Positions 62,325-64,000 of a stretch of DNA of 64,000 nucleotides are shown here, in pieces. Both the position numbers and the translations under genes were made by a program. The stretch's first letter is position 1; each line of letters begins with the position of its first letter. Below the pieces are notes generated by a model. That model was not told the origin of the DNA. It ran no database searches and saw nothing but the letters and a program-made list of their open reading frames with translations. The DNA comes from Fasciola hepatica (Eukaryota > Platyhelminthes > Trematoda > Plagiorchiida > Fasciolidae): positions 268,001-332,000 of the forward strand of contig CANUEZ040000068.1 of assembly GCA_948099385.1 (NCBI GenBank), given 5' to 3'.

Positions 62325-62543
62325 TTAATTAAATGTCAGAGACAGAACACCCAACGAAACTAATGAATAAGCCAATTTTATAGGCCTTTTCCTCTCTGTC
62401 CTCAGTTCATCGTAAGAGTATTTCAAGGCCCTTCTGAATCCGTGTGTGGAAACTGCGAAACCATCTAAATTTCGAATGGTATCAGCCTTAACGGAACCTG
62501 AATTGAGAGCACAGCAAAATATGCAAATCATAACGCTTGTCAT
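62325..62543 (-). CDS. Candidate short secreted protein
   Basis: An ATG at 62543 opens 72 codons. The start MTSVMICIFCCALNSGSVKA has a short uncharged hydrophobic core and an A-type cleavage site before DTIRNLDGF, so it reads as a signal peptide. A basic RTERKRP site follows, of the kind cut by proprotein convertases, then PIKLAYSLVSLGVLSLTFN. Size, signal and dibasic site fit a small secreted precursor, but no peptide family is recognised. The second hydrophobic run near the C-terminus could instead be a membrane segment. Flatworm parasites encode many small secreted proteins built from short exons, and a second short minus exon lies just downstream. Confidence 0.27.
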   Translation of the reverse strand: MTSVMICIFCCALNSGSVKADTIRNLDGFAVSTHGFRRALKYSYDELRTERKRPIKLAYSLVSLGVLSLTFN

Positions 62544-62779
62544 TATAGCGATCGGTCTATTTCTAAAACTAATACCTAGTGTAAGACAAGCCACGGAAAG
62601 TTCAAAAACTCAGTAGTGACGAAAAGACTAAGATATCCTTGAAAATAAGGACGAAATCATTTTTAAAAATCGCGTAAGATCTCTGTGCCTAACGATGTTC
62701 TGGTTGCTTCAAAGTAGATAAATCGTATTCCGTTTTTTTCTCAGAGGCTCATTTTTGTTATGATTGGGGTTGATTGGTA

Positions 62780-63025
62780 ATGATGAATAAAAAAGCTTCC
62801 TCAGATTTTAAGCATATTCGTTCACGGCATACAATCACACCACGAATGTTTTGTCCAAAAACCACATCATTGGTGGATAATTATGGCGGATATAAAACTA
62901 TTTATTTCTTTCACAACCCAGTCATATGCGAAAAAATGCTTACCGGACATCCGTGTGTGTTAGACTCGATAACAACACTGACGACAAATATAAGAACAAG
63001 TAATTATTCACACATATATCACTAA
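62780..63025 (+). CDS. Candidate small protein or exon, unknown
   Basis: An ATG-initiated 81-codon plus frame with even, protein-like composition: MMNKKASSDFKHIRSRHTIT, DNYGGYKTIYFFHNPVICEK, GHPCVLDSITTLTTNIRTSN. It has four Cys-containing or aromatic clusters but no known motif. It is divergent from the minus-strand candidates just to its left. Confidence 0.22.
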   Translation: MMNKKASSDFKHIRSRHTITPRMFCPKTTSLVDNYGGYKTIYFFHNPVICEKMLTGHPCVLDSITTLTTNIRTSNYSHIYH

Positions 63026-63386
63026 GCGGAAGTCAGGTGTATAAAGTCGAAAAAGGTCTCATAGAGTTAATCCTAGCGGAGAGCACTACAAATTATTTTT
63101 CCTTCATCTTGGAATTTTCAAAGCTTCTTGCTGCTTGAGAGCTTGCAATTACCTACCCTGAGGTTCAAAGACTCAGCCGAAGCAACATTTTCACAATTTA
63201 GGGACGTTTGAACTTTTTAGCCATAGACGTTCCTTATGTGTTGGTCAAAACCACGAAGGTGGGAACCATCGATCAGGAATAACAACTAGCTTCTTCATTT
63301 GTCTACGGCAGTTCGTGACCTGACCGCGAAGTAAGCTGTTGTTTGCATTGCTCACCGTGTGCATTTAATTCACTGACGTTCACGTG

Positions 63387-63560
63387 ATGGGCAAGGTTAG
63401 GCGAAAAATGACCGAAACGTTGGCTGTGACGAAGAGCGATGAGTTTGTTCAGAGGGTGGCTATCTGCTCCCAAAACATTACAACGGACCTCGTCAGTGCT
63501 TCCAAGATATCTCCGCCCGAAACTGGTATTGCATCTAGGAAATTCTCCGCCAAACAGTGA
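63387..63560 (+). CDS. Candidate 57-codon frame in GC-richer DNA
   Basis: The stretch 63.37-63.60 kb is richer in G+C than its neighbours. From ATG at 63387 the plus frame reads MGKVRRKMTETLAVTKSDEF, ICSQNITTDLVSASKISPPE and a basic end before TGA. A basic N-terminus and no hydrophobic segment suggest a soluble or repeat-derived peptide. It could be a fragment of a mobile element. Confidence 0.18.
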   Translation: MGKVRRKMTETLAVTKSDEFVQRVAICSQNITTDLVSASKISPPETGIASRKFSAKQ

Positions 63561-64000
63561 GCTGTGTTGATGCCAAGTTGGCTATTCGCGATGTGCTACG
63601 CTTAACAACACCATATCGAACTGTAACAAGACTTCTTAAGTTCCCACAGCCATTGATAAATTTTAGCGTATAACTACTTTACTTATGGTGGTTGAAATAG
63701 CAGGCTTATGCCAGTTTTGCAAAAGCACTATACATTTGTGTGGCACTAACTGCAGCATGTATCCGACTAGAAACCTTGATATCCAAGTGGGTAAATTTTG
63801 TGAAACTAAACACTCTTTTTTAAACGGTGTAACGTCACTTCAGTAAAATTCGAAATTCCCAAACAGTTCTCTTTTCTCACTCCTGTAACTTTATTCAGCG
63901 GGTTAATGGTCCTTTCAAACCGCATAGACATACACATCTGCTTCTTTTCTCACATTGAAACCGGTTAACATGTGTTCGTTCGCCTACCGTTTCTCTTTTA

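Overview
This looks like nuclear DNA from a metazoan, most likely a flatworm and plausibly a digenean trematode. It is AT-rich, has no bacterial operons, carries long (TA)n microsatellites, and holds relics of two retroelement types that are abundant in trematodes: a Penelope-like element and an RTE-type non-LTR element. The taxonomic call is an inference from the repeats; no diagnostic single-copy gene was found.

Only one long protein-coding frame is unambiguous. It is the 379-codon minus-strand frame at 44161-45300, which encodes the C-terminal half of a Penelope-like reverse transcriptase fused to a GIY-YIG endonuclease. A heavily mutated RTE-type reverse transcriptase pseudogene lies on the minus strand at about 31950-34130. 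Two diverged copies of a short interspersed repeat (31691-31790 and 39203-39300) each end in an AT microsatellite. The 39 kb copy contains a hammerhead-ribozyme-like core (CTGATGA, stem-loop, GAAAC) on the minus strand. Beside it is a 26-bp inverted repeat (24 of 26 paired). Hammerhead motifs are known to accompany Penelope-like elements, so the 39 kb repeat may be a fragment of the same type of element as the 44-45 kb frame. A possible solo LTR lies at 42396-42837.

The remaining ~55 kb is ordinary AT-rich intronic or intergenic DNA. With about 6% stop codons expected per random codon at this composition, frames of 60-130 codons arise by chance many times in 64 kb, so I do not call them genes. 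A minority are listed as low-confidence candidate exons because they also have a well-placed splice acceptor or donor, a start codon in a sensible context, or a faint family resemblance. These include exons with GH31 alpha-glucosidase N-domain-like segments (53.4 and 55.7-56.1 kb, minus), a P5B-ATPase-like segment (19.4-19.8 kb, minus), a possible N-myristoylated start exon (1.9 kb, plus) and a short secreted-protein-like frame (62.3-62.5 kb, minus).

Layout: 1-17 kb mostly featureless with scattered candidate exons; 17.5-19.8 kb microsatellites then two minus-strand candidate exons; 23-27 kb candidate exons around an 80-bp (TA) tract; 31.6-34.7 kb repeat copy plus RTE relic; 39.2-39.6 kb hammerhead repeat and inverted repeat; 42.4-46.2 kb retroelement-rich block; 46.8-56 kb minus-strand candidate exons; 59.4 kb microsatellite; 62-63 kb short candidate exons. 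No tRNA, rRNA, CRISPR array or prokaryotic feature was seen.
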